This document shows, one piece after another, positions 23,581 through 38,800 of a stretch of DNA of 64,000 nucleotides. The DNA lies in the NCBI GenBank assembly GCA_037577475.1, contig CM075184.1:2731001-2795000 (forward strand). The letters are read 5' to 3'. The notes beneath the pieces are model-generated. The model did no database searches. It was not told where the DNA came from and saw only the letters and a list, made by a program, of their open reading frames with translations. The stretch's first letter is position 1; each line of letters opens with the position of its first letter. The translations under genes were made by a program, and so were the position numbers. Source of the stretch: Chaunax sp. Z400. Taxonomy: Eukaryota > Chordata > Actinopteri > Lophiiformes > Chaunacidae.

Positions 23581-23880
23581 ATAGGGAGCATTTCTACTCT
23601 GTGCCTAACCTTCCCTGTGTACTCGCTAATGCAGTCTGCAGGCTGTCAAAGGATGGTCCGTGCACTCAAAGGTGAATCTTGTTTTTTCTGTCTGGATGCA
23701 AATTTAACAGCAGCACCAGCTCATGAGGAAGACGACAACGTCGTCAGCAACATCACTGCAGAAAACGTGAGGCAAAAAGAGAGATTTTCATTCAACAGCT
23801 CACATCAGATATCACTAAGCTGCTGGTTGAAAAAGGAACATGTAGATATATATAGCACCAGTCCCTCCTGGCTCAGTGTA
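23581..23880. other. Unique left flank of the satellite array
   Basis: No gene is recognised. A 96-codon plus frame (23617-23907) runs into the satellite and has no domain. This is the only left boundary of the 41-bp array visible in the window, so it is a useful anchor. Confidence 0.5.
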
Positions 23881-26800
23881 TGTGTTGTTTATGTGGTGTA
23901 TTTGTAGTAACTTCTATATGTTGTGTTGTTTATGTGGTGTATTTGTAGTAACCTCTATATGTTGTGTTGTTTATGTGGTGTATTTGTAGTAACCTCTATA
24001 TGTTGTGTTGTTTATGTGGTGTATTTGTAGTAACCTCTATATGTTGTGTTGTTTATGTGGTGTATTTGTAGTAACTTCTATATGTTGTGTTGTTTATGTG
24101 GTGTATTTGTAGTAACTTCTATATGTTGTGTTGTTTATGTGGTGTATTTGTAGTAACCTATAGAGGTTGTGTTGTTTATGTGGTGTATTTGTAGTAACCT
24201 CTATATGTTGTGTTGTTTATGTGGTGTATTTGTAGTAACCTCTATATGTTGTGTTGTTTATGTGGTGTATTTGTAGTAACTTCTATATGTTGTGTTGTTT
24301 ATGTGGTGTATTTGTAGTAACTTCTATATGTTGTGTTGTTTATGTGGTGTATTTGTAGTAACTTCTATATGTTGTGTTGTTTATGTGGTGTATTTGTAGT
24401 AACTTCTATATGTTGTGTTGTTTATGTGGTGTATTTGTAGTAACTTCTATATGTTGTGTTGTTTATGTGGTGTATTTGTAGTAACTTCTATATGTTGTGT
24501 TGTTTATGTGGTGTATTTGTAGTAACTTCTATATGTTGTGTTGTTTATGTGGTGTATTTGTAGTAACCTCTATATGTTGTGTTGTTTATGTGGTGTATTT
24601 GTAGTAACCTCTATATGTTGTGTTGTTTATGTGGTGTATTTGTAGTAACCTCTATATGTTGTGTTGTTTATGTGGTGTATTTGTAGTAACCTCTATATGT
24701 TGTGTTGTTTATGTGGTGTATTTGTAGTAACCTCTATATGTTGTGTTGTTTATGTGGTGTATTTGTAGTAACCTCTATATGTTGTGTTGTTTATGTGGTG
24801 TATTTGTAGTAACTTCTATATGTTGTGTTGTTTATGTGGTGTATTTGTAGTAACTTCTATATGTTGTGTTGTTTATGTGGTGTATTTGTAGTAACCTCTA
24901 TATGTTGTGTTGTTTATGTGGTGTATTTGTAGTAACCTCTATATGTTGTGTTGTTTATGTGGTGTATTTGTAGTAACTTCTATATGTTGTGTTGTTTATG
25001 TGGTGTATTTGTAGTAACCTCTATATGTTGTGTTGTTTATGTGGTGTATTTGTAGTAACTTCTATATGTTGTGTTGTTTATGTGGTGTATTTGTAGTAAC
25101 TTCTATATGTTGTGTTGTTTATGTGGTGTATTTGTAGTAACTTCTATATGTTGTGTTGTTTATGTGGTGTATTTGTAGTAACCTCTATATGTTGTGTTGT
25201 TTATGTGGTGTATTTGTAGTAACCTCTATATGTTGTGTTGTTTATGTGGTGTATTTGTAGTAACCTCTATATGTTGTGTTGTTTATGTGGTGTATTTGTA
25301 GTAACCTCTATATGTTGTGTTGTTTATGTGGTGTATTTGTAGTAACCTCTATATGTTGTGTTGTTTATGTGGTGTATTTGTAGTAACCTCTATATGTTGT
25401 GTTGTTTATGTGGTGTATTTGTAGTAACCTCTATATGTTGTGTTGTTTATGTGGTGTATTTGTAGTAACCTATAGAGGTTGTGTTGTTTATGTGGTGTAT
25501 TTGTAGTAACTTCTATATGTTGTGTTGTTTATGTGGTGTATTTGTAGTAACCTCTATATGTTGTGTTGTTTATGTGGTGTATTTGTAGTAACCTCTATAT
25601 GTTGTGTTGTTTATGTGGTGTATTTGTAGTAACTTCTATATGTTGTGTTGTTTATGTCGTGTATTTGTAGTAACCTCTATATGTTGTGTTGTTTATGTGG
25701 TGTATTTGTAGTAACTTCTATATGTTGTGTTGTTTATGTGGTGTATTTGTAGTAACCTCTATATGTTGTGTTGTTTATGTGGTGTATTTGTAGTAACCTC
25801 TATATGTTGTGTTGTTTATGTGGTGTATTTGTAGTAACTTCTATATGTTGTGTTGTTTATGTGGTGTATTTGTAGTAACTTCTATATGTTGTGTTGTTTA
25901 TGTGGTGTATTTGTAGTAACCTCTATATGTTGTGTTGTTTATGTGGTGTATTTGTAGTAACTTCTATATGTTGTGTTGTTTATGTGGTGTATTTGTAGTA
26001 ACTTCTATATGTTGTGTTGTTTATGTGGTGTATTTGTAGTAACTTCTATATGTTGTGTTGTTTATGTGGTGTATTTGTAGTAACCTCTATATGTTGTGTT
26101 GTTTATGTGGTGTATTTGTAGTAACCTCTATATGTTGTGTTGTTTATGTGGTGTATTTGTAGTAACCTCTATATGTTGTGTTGTTTATGTGGTGTATTTG
26201 TAGTAACCTCTATATGTTGTGTTGTTTATGTGGTGTATTTGTAGTAACCTCTATATGTTGTGTTGTTTATGTGGTGTATTTGTAGTAACTTCTATATGTT
26301 GTGTTGTTTATGTGGTGTATTTGTAGTAACTTCTATATGTTGTGTTGTTTATGTGGTGTATTTGTAGTAACTTCTATATGTTGTGTTGTTTATGTGGTGT
26401 ATTTGTAGTAACCTCTATATGTTGTGTTGTTTATGTGGTGTATTTGTAGTAACCTCTATATGTTGTGTTGTTTATGTCGTGTATTTGTAGTAACCTCTAT
26501 ATGTTGTGTTGTTTATGTGGTGTATTTGTAGTAACTTCTATATGTTGTGTTGTTTATGTCGTGTATTTGTAGTAACCTCTATATGTTGTGTTGTTTATGT
26601 GGTGTATTTGTAGTAACTTCTATATGTTGTGTTGTTTATGTGGTGTATTTGTAGTAACCTCTATATGTTGTGTTGTTTATGTGGTGTATTTGTAGTAACT
26701 TCTATATGTTGTGTTGTTTATGTGGTGTATTTGTAGTAACTTCTATATGTTGTGTTGTTTATGTGGTGTATTTGTAGTAACCTCTATATGTTGTGTTGTT

Positions 26801-29800
26801 TATGTGGTGTATTTGTAGTAACCTCTATATGTTGTGTTGTTTATGTGGTGTATTTGTAGTAACTTCTATATGTTGTGTTGTTTATGTGGTGTATTTGTAG
26901 TAACCTCTATATGTTGTGTTGTTTATGTGGTGTATTTGTAGTAACCTCTATATGTTGTGTTGTTTATGTGGTGTATTTGTAGTAACTTCTATATGTTGTG
27001 TTGTTTATGTGGTGTATTTGTAGTAACCTCTATATGTTGTGTTGTTTATGTGGTGTATTTGTAGTAACTTCTATATGTTGTGTTGTTTATGTGGTGTATT
27101 TGTAGTAACCTCTATATGTTGTGTTGTTTATGTGGTGTATTTGTAGTAACCTCTATATGTTGTGTTGTTTATGTGGTGTATTTGTAGTAACTTCTATATG
27201 TTGTGTTGTTTATGTGGTGTATTTGTAGTAACTTCTATATGTTGTGTTGTTTATGTGGTGTATTTGTAGTAACCTCTATATGTTGTGTTGTTTATGTGGT
27301 GTATTTGTAGTAACTTCTATATGTTGTGTTGTTTATGTGGTGTATTTGTAATAACCTCTATATGTTGTGTTGTTTATGTGGTGTATTTGTAGTAACTTCT
27401 ATATGTTGTGTTGTTTATGTGGTGTATTTGTAGTAACCTCTATATGTTGTGTTGTTTATGTGGTGTATTTGTAGTAACCTCTATATGTTGTGTTGTTTAT
27501 GTGGTGTATTTGTAGTAACCTCTATATGTTGTGTTGTTTATGTGGTGTATTTGTAGTAACCTCTATATGTTGTGTTGTTTATGTGGTGTATTTGTAGTAA
27601 CCTCTATATGTTGTGTTGTTTATGTGGTGTATTTGTAGTAACCTCTATATGTTGTGTTGTTTATGTGGTGTATTTGTAGTAACCTCTATATGTTGTGTTG
27701 TTTATGTGGTGTATTTGTAGTAACCTCTATATGTTGTGTTGTTTATGTGGTGTATTTGTAGTAACTTCTATATGTTGTGTTGTTTATGTGGTGTATTTGT
27801 AGTAACCTCTATATGTTGTGTTGTTTATGTGGTGTATTTGTAGTAACTTCTATATGTTGTGTTGTTTATGTGGTGTATTTGTAGTAACCTCTATATGTTG
27901 TGTTGTTTATGTGGTGTATTTGTAGTAACTTCTATATGTTGTGTTGTTTATGTGGTGTATTTGTAGTAACTTCTATATGTTGTGTTGTTTATGTGGTGTA
28001 TTTGTAGTAACCTCTATATGTTGTGTTGTTTATGTGGTGTATTTGTAGTAACTTCTATATGTTGTGTTGTTTATGTGGTGTATTTGTATTAACTTCTATA
28101 TGTTGTGTTGTTTATGTGGTGTATTTGTAGTAACCTATAGAGGTTGTGTTGTTTATGTGGTGTATTTGTAGTAACTTCTATATGTTGTGTTGTTTATGTG
28201 GTGTATTTGTAGTAACTTCTATATGTTGTGTTGTTTATGTGGTGTATTTGTAGTAACTTCTATATGTTGTGTTGTTTATGTGGTGTATTTGTAGTAACCT
28301 CTATATGTTGTGTTGTTTATGTGGTGTATTTGTAGTAACCTCTATATGTTGTGTTGTTTATGTGGTGTATTTGTAGTAACCTCTATATGTTGTGTTGTTT
28401 ATGTCGTGTATTTGTAGTAACTTCTATATGTTGTGTTGTTTATGTCGTGTATTTGTAGTAACCTCTATATGTTGTGTTGTTTATGTGGTGTATTTGTAGT
28501 AACTTCTATATGTTGTGTTGTTTATGTGGTGTATTTGTAGTAACTTCTATATGTTGTGTTGTTTATGTGGTGTATTTGTAGTAACCTCTATATGTTGTGT
28601 TGTTTATGTGGTGTATTTGTAGTAACCTCTATATGTTGTGTTGTTTATGTGGTGTATTTGTAGTAACCTCTATATGTTGTGTTGTTTATGTGGTGTATTT
28701 GTAGTAACTTCTATATGTTGTGTTGTTTATGTGGTGTATTTGTAGTAACTTCTATATGTTGTGTTGTTTATGTGGTGTATTTGTAGTAACCTCTATATGT
28801 TGTGTTGTTTATGTGGTGTATTTGTAGTAACCTCTATATGTTGTGTTGTTTATGTGGTGTATTTGTAGTAACTTCTATATGTTGTGTTGTTTATGTGGTG
28901 TATTTGTAGTAACTTCTATATGTTGTGTTGTTTATGTGGTGTATTTGTAGTAACTTCTATATGTTGTGTTGTTTATGTGGTGTATTTGTAGTAACTTCTA
29001 TATGTTGTGTTGTTTATGTGGTGTATTTGTAGTAACCTCTATATGTTGTGTTGTTTATGTGGTGTATTTGTAGTAACCTATAGAGGTTGTGTTGTTTATG
29101 TGGTGTATTTGTAGTAACCTATAGAGGTTGTGTTGTTTATGTCGTGTATTTGTAGTAACTTCTATATGTTGTGTTGTTTATGTGGTGTATTTGTAGTAAC
29201 TTCTATATGTTGTGTTGTTTATGTGGTGTATTTGTAGTAACTTCTATATGTTGTGTTGTTTATGTGGTGTATTTGTAGTAACTTCTATATGTTGTGTTGT
29301 TTATGTGGTGTATTTGTAGTAACTTCTATATGTTGTGTTGTTTATGTGGTGTATTTGTAGTAACCTATAGAGGTTGTGTTGTTTATGTGGTGTATTTGTA
29401 GTAACCTATAGAGGTTGTGTTGTTTATGTCGTGTATTTGTAGTAACCTATAGAGGTTGTGTTGTTTATGTGGTGTATTTGTAGTAACTTCTATATGTTGT
29501 GTTGTTTATGTGGTGTATTTGTAGTAACTTCTATATGTTGTGTTGTTTATGTGGTGTATTTGTAGTAACTTCTATATGTTGTGTTGTTTATGTGGTGTAT
29601 TTGTAGTAACCTATAGAGGTTGTGTTGTTTATGTGGTGTATTTGTAGTAACTTCTATATGTTGTGTTGTTTATGTGGTGTATTTGTAGTAACCTCTATAT
29701 GTTGTGTTGTTTATGTGGTGTATTTGTAGTAACTTCTATATGTTGTGTTGTTTATGTGGTGTATTTGTAGTAACCTCTATATGTTGTGTTGTTTATGTGG

Positions 29801-32800
29801 TGTATTTGTAGTAACCTCTATATGTTGTGTTGTTTATGTGGTGTATTTGTAGTAACTTCTATATGTTGTGTTGTTTATGTGGTGTATTTGTAGTAACCTC
29901 TATATGTTGTGTTGTTTATGTGGTGTATTTGTAGTAACCTCTATATGTTGTGTTGTTTATGTGGTGTATTTGTAGTAACTTCTATATGTTGTGTTGTTTA
30001 TGTGGTGTATTTGTAATAACCTATAGAGGTTGTGTTGTTTATGTGGTGTATTTGTAGTAACCTCTATATGTTGTGTTGTTTATGTGGTGTATTTGTACTA
30101 ACTTCTATATGTTGTGTTGTTTATGTGGTGTATTTGTAATAACCTATAGAGGTTGTGTTGTTTATGTGGTGTATTTGTAGTAACCTCTATATGTTGTGTT
30201 GTTTATGTGGTGTATTTGTAGTAACCTCTATATGTTGTGTTGTTTATGTCGTGTATTTGTAGTAACTTCTATATGTTGTGTTGTTTATGTCGTGTATTTG
30301 TAGTAACCTCTATATGTTGTGTTGTTTATGTGGTGTATTTGTAGTAACTTCTATATGTTGTGTTGTTTATGTGGTGTATTTGTAGTAACTTCTATATGTT
30401 GTGTTGTTTATGTGGTGTATTTGTAGTAACTTCTATATGTTGTGTTGTTTATGTGGTGTATTTGTAGTAACTTCTATATGTTGTGTTGTTTATGTGGTGT
30501 ATTTGTAGTAACCTCTATATGTTGTGTTGTTTATGTGGTGTATTTGTAGTAACTTCTATATGTTGTGTTGTTTATGTGGTGTATTTGTAGTAACTTCTAT
30601 ATGTTGTGTTGTTTATGTGGTGTATTTGTAGTAACCTATAGAGGTTGTGTTGTTTATGTGGTGTATTTGTAGTAACTTCTATATGTTGTGTTGTTTATGT
30701 GGTGTATTTGTAGTAACTTCTATATGTTGTGTTGTTTATGTGGTGTATTTGTAGTAACCTATAGAGGTTGTGTTGTTTATGTGGTGTATTTGTAGTAACT
30801 TCTATATGTTGTGTTGTTTATGTGGTGTATTTGTAGTAACCTCTATATGTTGTGTTGTTTATGTGGTGTATTTGTAGTAACCTCTATATGTTGTGTTGTT
30901 TATGTCGTGTATTTGTAGTAACCTCTATATGTTGTGTTGTTTATGTGGTGTATTTGTAGTAACTTCTATATGTTGTGTTGTTTATGTGGTGTATTTGTAG
31001 TAACCTATAGAGGTTGTGTTGTTTATGTGGTGTATTTGTAGTAACCTATAGAGGTTGTGTTGTTTATGTCGTGTATTTGTAGTAACCTATAGAGGTTGTG
31101 TTGTTTATGTGGTGTATTTGTAGTAACTTCTATATGTTGTGTTGTTTATGTGGTGTATTTGTAGTAACTTCTATATGTTGTGTTGTTTATGTGGTGTATT
31201 TGTAGTAACTTCTATATGTTGTGTTGTTTATGTGGTGTATTTGTAGTAACCTCTATATGTTGTGTTGTTTATGTGGTGTATTTGTAGTAACCTATAGAGG
31301 TTGTGTTGTTTATGTGGTGTATTTGTAGTAACCTCTATATGTTGTGTTGTTTATGTGGTGTATTTGTAGTAACTTCTATATGTTGTGTTGTTTATGTGGT
31401 GTATTTGTAGTAACTTCTATATGTTGTGTTGTTTATGTGGTGTATTTGTAGTAACCTCTATATGTTGTGTTGTTTATGTGGTGTATTTGTAGTAACTTCT
31501 ATATGTTGTGTTGTTTATGTGGTGTATTTGTAGTAACTTCTATATGTTGTGTTGTTTATGTGGTGTATTTGTAGTAACCTCTATATGTTGTGTTGTTTAT
31601 GTGGTGTATTTGTAGTAACTTCAATATGTTGTGTTGTTTATGTGGTGTATTTGTAATAACTAATAGAGGTTGTGTTGTTTATGTGGTGTATTTGTAGTAA
31701 CCTCTATATGTTGTGTTGTTTATGTGGTGTATTTGTAGTAACTTCTATATGTTGTGTTGTTTATGTGGTGTATTTGTAGTAACCTCTATATGTTGTGTTG
31801 TTTATGTGGTGTATTTGTAGTAACCTCTATATGTTGTGTTGTTTATGTGGTGTATTTGTAATAACTTCTATATGTTGTGTTGTTTATGTGGTGTATTTGT
31901 AATAACCTATAGAGGTTGTGTTGTTTATGTGGTGTATTTGTAGTAACCTATAGAGGTTGTGTTGTTTATGTGGTGTATTTGTAGTAACCTATAGAGGTTG
32001 TGTTGTTTATGTGGTGTATTTGTAGTAACCTATAGAGGTTGTGTTGTTTATGTGGTGTATTTGTAGTAACCTCTATATGTTGTGTTGTTTATGTGGTGTA
32101 TTTGTAGTAACCTCTATATGTTGTGTTGTTTATGTGGTGTATTTGTAGTAACCTATATATGTTGTGTTGTTTATGTGGTGTATTTGTAGTAACCTCTATA
32201 TGTTGTGTTGTTTATGTGGTGTATTTGTAGTAACCTCTATATGTTGTGTTGTTTATGTGGTGTATTTGTAGTAACCTCTATATGTTGTGTTGTTTATGTG
32301 GTGTATTTGTAGTAACTTCTATATGTTGTGTTGTTTATGTGGTGTATTTGTAGTAACCTCTATATGTTGTGTTGTTTATGTGGTGTATTTGTAGTAACTT
32401 CTATATGTTGTGTTGTTTATGTGGTGTATTTGTAGTAACTTCTATATGTTGTGTTGTTTATGTGGTGTATTTGTAGTAACTTCTATATGTTGTGTTGTTT
32501 ATGTGGTGTATTTGTAGTAACTTCTATATGTTGTGTTGTTTATGTGGTGTATTTGTAGTAACCTCTATATGTTGTGTTGTTTATGTGGTGTATTTGTAAT
32601 AACCTATAGAGGTTGTGTTGTTTATGTGGTGTATTTGTAGTAACCTCTATATGTTGTGTTGTTTATGTGGTGTATTTGTAATAACCTATAGAGGTTGTGT
32701 TGTTTATGTGGTGTATTTGTAGTAACCTCTATATGTTGTGTTGTTTATGTGGTGTATTTGTAGTAACCTCTATATGTTGTGTTGTTTATGTGGTGTATTT

Positions 32801-35800
32801 GTAGTAACTTCTATATGTTGTGTTGTTTATGTGGTGTATTTGTAGTAACCTCTATATGTTGTGTTGTTTATGTGGTGTATTTGTAGTAACCTATAGAGGT
32901 TGTGTTGTTTATGTGGTGTATTTGTAGTAACCTATAGAGGTTGTGTTGTTTATGTGGTGTATTTGTAGTAACCTATAGAGGTTGTGTTGTTTATGTGGTG
33001 TATTTGTAGTAACCTATAGAGGTTGTGTTGTTTATGTGGTGTATTTGTAGTAACTTCTATATGTTGTGTTGTTTATGTGGTGTATTTGTAGTAACTTCTA
33101 TATGTTGTGTTGTTTATGTGGTGTATTTGTAGTAACTTCTATATGTTGTGTTGTTTATGTGGTGTATTTGTAGTAACCTCTATATGTTGTGTTGTTTATG
33201 TGGTGTATTTGTAGTAACTTCTATATGTTGTGTTGTTTATGTGGTGTATTTGTAGTAACCTCTATATGTTGTGTTGTTTATGTGGTGTATTTGTAGTAAC
33301 CTCTATATGTTGTGTTGTTTATGTGGTGTATTTGTAGTAACCTCTATATGTTGTGTTGTTTATGTGGTGTATTTGTAGTAACCTCTATATGTTGTGTTGT
33401 TTATGTGGTGTATTTGTAGTAACTTCTATATGTTGTGTTGTTTATGTGGTGTATTTGTAGTAACTTCTATATGTTGTGTTGTTTATGTGGTGTATTTGTA
33501 GTAACCTCTATATGTTGTGTTGTTTATGTGGTGTATTTGTAGTAACTTCTATATGTTGTGTTGTTTATGTGGTGTATTTGTAGTAACCTCTATATGTTGT
33601 GTTGTTTATGTGGTGTATTTGTAGTAACTTCTATATGTTGTGTTGTTTATGTGGTGTATTTGTAGTAACTTCTATATGTTGTGTTGTTTATGTGGTGTAT
33701 TTGTAGTAACCTCTATATGTTGTGTTGTTTATGTGGTGTATTTGTAGTAACCTCTATATGTTGTGTTGTTTATGTGGTGTATTTGTAGTAACCTCTATAT
33801 GTTGTGTTGTTTATGTGGTGTATTTGTAGTAACTTCTATATGTTGTGTTGTTTATGTGGTGTATTTGTAGTAAACTCTATATGTTGTGTTGTTTATGTCG
33901 TGTATTTGTAGTAAACTCTATATGTTGTGTTGTTTATGTGGTGTATTTGTAGTAACTTCTATATGTTGTGTTGTTTATGTGGTGTATTTGTAGTAACCTC
34001 TATATGTTGTGTTGTTTATGTGGTGTATTTGTAGTAACTTCTATATGTTGTGTTGTTTATGTGGTGTATTTGTAGTAACCTCTATATGTTGTGTTGTTTA
34101 TGTCGTGTATTTGTAGTAACCTCTATATGTTGTGTTGTTTATGTGGTGTACTTGTAGTAACCTCTATATGTTGTGTTGTTTATGTGGTGTACTTGTAGTA
34201 ACTTCTATATGTTGTGTTGTTTATGTGGTGTATTTGTAATAACCTATAGAGGTTGTGTTGTTTATGTGGTGTATTTGTAGTAACTTCTATATGTTGTGTT
34301 GTTTATGTGGTGTATTTGTAGTAACTTCTATATGTTGTGTTGTTTATGTGGTGTATTTGTAGTAACCTATAGAGGTTGTGTTGTTTATGTGGTGTATTTG
34401 TAGTAACTTCTATATGTTGTGTTGTTTATGTGGTGTATTTGTAGTAACTTCTATATGTTGTGTTGTTTATGTGGTGTATTTGTAGTAACTTCTATATGTT
34501 GTGTTGTTTATGTGGTGTATTTGTAGTAACTTCTATATGTTGTGTTGTTTATGTGGTGTATTTGTAGTAACTTCTATATGTTGTGTTGTTTATGTGGTGT
34601 ATTTGTAGTAACTTCTATATGTTGTGTTGTTTATGTGGTGTATTTGTAGTAACCTCTATATGTTGTGTTGTTTATGTGGTGTATTTGTAGTAACCTCTAT
34701 ATGTTGTGTTGTTTATGTGGTGTATTTGTAGTAACCTCTATATGTTGTGTTGTTTATGTGGTGTATTTGTAGTAACTTCTATATGTTGTGTTGTTTATGT
34801 GGTGTATTTGTAGTAACCTCTATATGTTGTGTTGTTTATGTGGTGTATTTGTAGTAACTTCTATATGTTGTGTTGTTTATGTGGTGTATTTGTAGTAACC
34901 TCTATATGTTGTGTTGTTTATGTGGTGTATTTGTAGTAACCTCTATATGTTGTGTTGTTTATGTGGTGTATTTGTAGTAACCTCTATATGTTGTGTTGTT
35001 TATGTGGTGTATTTGTAGTAACCTCTATATGTTGTGTTGTTTATGTGGTGTATTTGTAGTAACCTCTATATGTTGTGTTGTTTATGTGGTGTATTTGTAG
35101 TAACCTCTATATGTTGTGTTGTTTATGTGGTGTATTTGTAGTAACCTATAGAGGTTGTGTTGTTTATGTGGTGTATTTGTAGTAACCTCTATATGTTGTG
35201 TTGTTTATGTGGTGTATTTGTAGTAACTTCTATATGTTGTGTTGTTTATGTGGTGTATTTGTAGTAACTTCTATATGTTGTGTTGTTTATGTGGTGTATT
35301 TGTAGTAACCTATAGAGGTTGTGTTGTTTATGTGGTGTATTTGTAGTAACTTCTATATGTTGTGTTGTTTATGTGGTGTATTTGTAGTAACCTCTATATG
35401 TTGTGTTGTTTATGTGGTGTATTTGTAGTAACCTCTATATGTTGTGTTGTTTATGTGGTGTATTTGTAGTAACTTCTATATGTTGTGTTGTTTATGTGGT
35501 GTATTTGTAGTAACCTCTATATGTTGTGTTGTTTATGTGGTGTATTTGTAGTAACCTATAGAGGTTGTGTTGTTTATGTGGTGTATTTGTAGTAACTTCT
35601 ATATGTTGTGTTGTTTATGTGGTGTATTTGTAGTAACCTCTATATGTTGTGTTGTTTATGTGGTGTATTTGTAGTAACTTCTATATGTTGTGTTGTTTAT
35701 GTGGTGTATTTGTAGTAACTTCTATATGTTGTGTTGTTTATGTGGTGTATTTGTAGTAACTTCTATATGTTGTGTTGTTTATGTGGTGTATTTGTAGTAA

Positions 35801-38800
35801 CCTCTATATGTTGTGTTGTTTATGTGGTGTATTTGTAGTAACTTCTATATGTTGTGTTGTTTATGTGGTGTATTTGTAGTAACTTCTATATGTTGTGTTG
35901 TTTATGTGGTGTATTTGTAATAACCTATAGAGGTTGTGTTGTTTATGTGGTGTATTTGTAGTAACCTCTATATGTTGTGTTGTTTATGTGGTGTATTTGT
36001 AGTAACTTCTATATGTTGTGTTGTTTATGTGGTGTATTTGTAGTAACCTCTATATGTTGTGTTGTTTATGTGGTGTATTTGTAGTAACTTCTATATGTTG
36101 TGTTGTTTATGTGGTGTATTTGTAGTAACTTCTATATGTTGTGTTGTTTATGTGGTGTATTTGTAATAACCTCTATATGTTGTGTTGTTTATGTGGTGTA
36201 TTTGTAATAACCTATAGAGGTTGTGTTGTTTATGTGGTGTATTTGTAGTAACTTCTATATGTTGTGTTGTTTATGTGGTGTATTTGTAATAACCTATAGA
36301 GGTTGTGTTGTTTATGTGGTGTATTTGTAGTAACTTCTATATGTTGTGTTGTTTATGTGGTGTATTTGTAGTAACTTCTATATGTTGTGTTGTTTATGTG
36401 GTGTATTTGTAGTAACCTCTATATGTTGTGTTGTTTATGTGGTGTATTTGTAGTAACCTCTATATGTTGTGTTGTTTATGTGGTGTATTTGTAGTAACCT
36501 CTATATGTTGTGTTGTTTATGTGGTGTATTTGTAGTAACTTCTATATGTTGTGTTGTTTATGTGGTGTATTTGTAGTAACCTCTATATGTTGTGTTGTTT
36601 ATGTGGTGTATTTGTAGTAACTTCTATATGTTGTGTTGTTTATGTGGTGTATTTGTAGTAACTTCTATATGTTGTGTTGTTTATGTGGTGTATTTGTAGT
36701 AACCTCTATATGTTGTGTTGTTTATGTCGTGTATTTGTAGTAACTTCTATATGTTGTGTTGTTTATGTGGTGTATTTGTAGTAACTTCTATATGTTGTGT
36801 TGTTTATGTGGTGTATTTGTAGTAACTTCTATATGTTGTGTTGTTTATGTCTTGTATTTGTAGTAACTTCTATATGTTGTGTTGTTTATGTGGTGTATTT
36901 GTAGTAACTTCTATATGTTGTGTTGTTTATGTGGTGTATTTGTAGTAACCTCTATATGTTGTGTTGTTTATGTGGTGTATTTGTAGTAACTTCTATATGT
37001 TGTGTTGTTTATGTGGTGTATTTGTAGTAACTTCTATATGTTGTGTTGTTTATGTGGTGTATTTGTAGTAACCTCTATATGTTGTGTTGTTTATGTGGTG
37101 TATTCGTAGTAACCTCTATATGTTGTGTTGTTTATGTGGTGTATTTGTAGTAACTTCTATATGTTGTGTTGTTTATGTGGTGTATTTGTAGTAACTTCTA
37201 TATGTTGTGTTGTTTATGTGGTGTATTTGTAGTAACTTCTATATGTTGTGTTGTTTATGTGGTGTATTTGTAATAACCTCTATATGTTGTGTTGTTTATG
37301 TGGTGTATTTGTAGTAACTTCTATATGTTGTGTTGTTTATGTGGTGTATTTGTAGTAACCTCTATATGTTGTGTTGTTTATGTGGTGTATTTGTAGTAAC
37401 CTCTATATGTTGTGTTGTTTATGTGGTGTATTTGTAGTAACTTCTATATGTTGTGTTGTTTATGTGGTGTATTTGTAGTAACCTCTATATGTTGTGTTGT
37501 TTATGTGGTGTATTTGTAGTAACCTCTATATGTTGTGTTGTTTATGTGGTGTATTTGTAGTAACCTCTATATGTTGTGTTGTTTATGTGGTGTATTTGTA
37601 GTAACTTCTATATGTTGTGTTGTTTATGTGGTGTATTTGTAGTAACCTCTATATGTTGTGTTGTTTATGTGGTGTATTTGTAGTAACTTCTATATGTTGT
37701 GTTGTTTATGTGGTGTATTTGTAGTAACCTCTATATGTTGTGTTGTTTATGTGGTGTATTTGTAGTAACTTCTATATGTTGTGTTGTTTATGTGGTGTAT
37801 TTGTAGTAACTTCTATATGTTGTGTTGTTTATGTGGTGTATTTGTAGTAACCTCTATATGTTGTGTTGTTTATGTCGTGTATTTGTAGTAACTTCTATAT
37901 GTTGTGTTGTTTATGTCGTGTATTTGTAGTAACCTCTATATGTTGTGTTGTTTATGTGGTGTATTTGTAGTAACTTCTATATGTTGTGTTGTTTATGTGG
38001 TGTATTTGTAGTAACCTCTATATGTTGTGTTGTTTATGTGGTGTATTTGTAGTAACCTCTATATGTTGTGTTGTTTATGTGGTGTATTTGTAGTAACCTC
38101 TATATGTTGTGTTGTTTATGTGGTGTATTTGTAGTAACCTATATATGTTGTGTTGTTTATGTGGTGTATTTGTAGTAACTTCTATATGTTGTGTTGTTTA
38201 TGTGGTGTATTTGTAGTAACCTATATATGTTGTGTTGTTTATGTGGTGTATTTGTAGTAACCTCTATATGTTGTGTTGTTTATGTGGTGTATTTGTAGTA
38301 ACCTATATATGTTGTGTTGTTTATGTGGTGTATTTGTAGTAACTTCTATATGTTGTGTTGTTTATGTGGTGTATTTGTAGTAACTTCTATATGTTGTGTT
38401 GTTTATGTGGTGTATTTGTAGTAACTTCTATATGTTGTGTTGTTTATGTGGTGTATTTGTAGTAACCTCTATATGTTGTGTTGTTTATGTCGTGTATTTG
38501 TAGTAACCTCTATATGTTGTGTTGTTTATGTGGTGTATTTGTAGTAACTTCTATATGTTGTGTTGTTTATGTGGTGTATTTGTAGTAACCTCTATATGTT
38601 GTGTTGTTTATGTGGTGTATTTGTAGTAACCTCTATATGTTGTGTTGTTTATGTGGTGTATTTGTAGTAACTTCTATATGTTGTGTTGTTTATGTGGTGT
38701 ATTTGTAGTAACCTCTATATGTTGTGTTGTTTATGTGGTGTATTTGTAGTAACCTCTATATGTTGTGTTGTTTATGTGGTGTATTTGTAGTAACTTCTAT

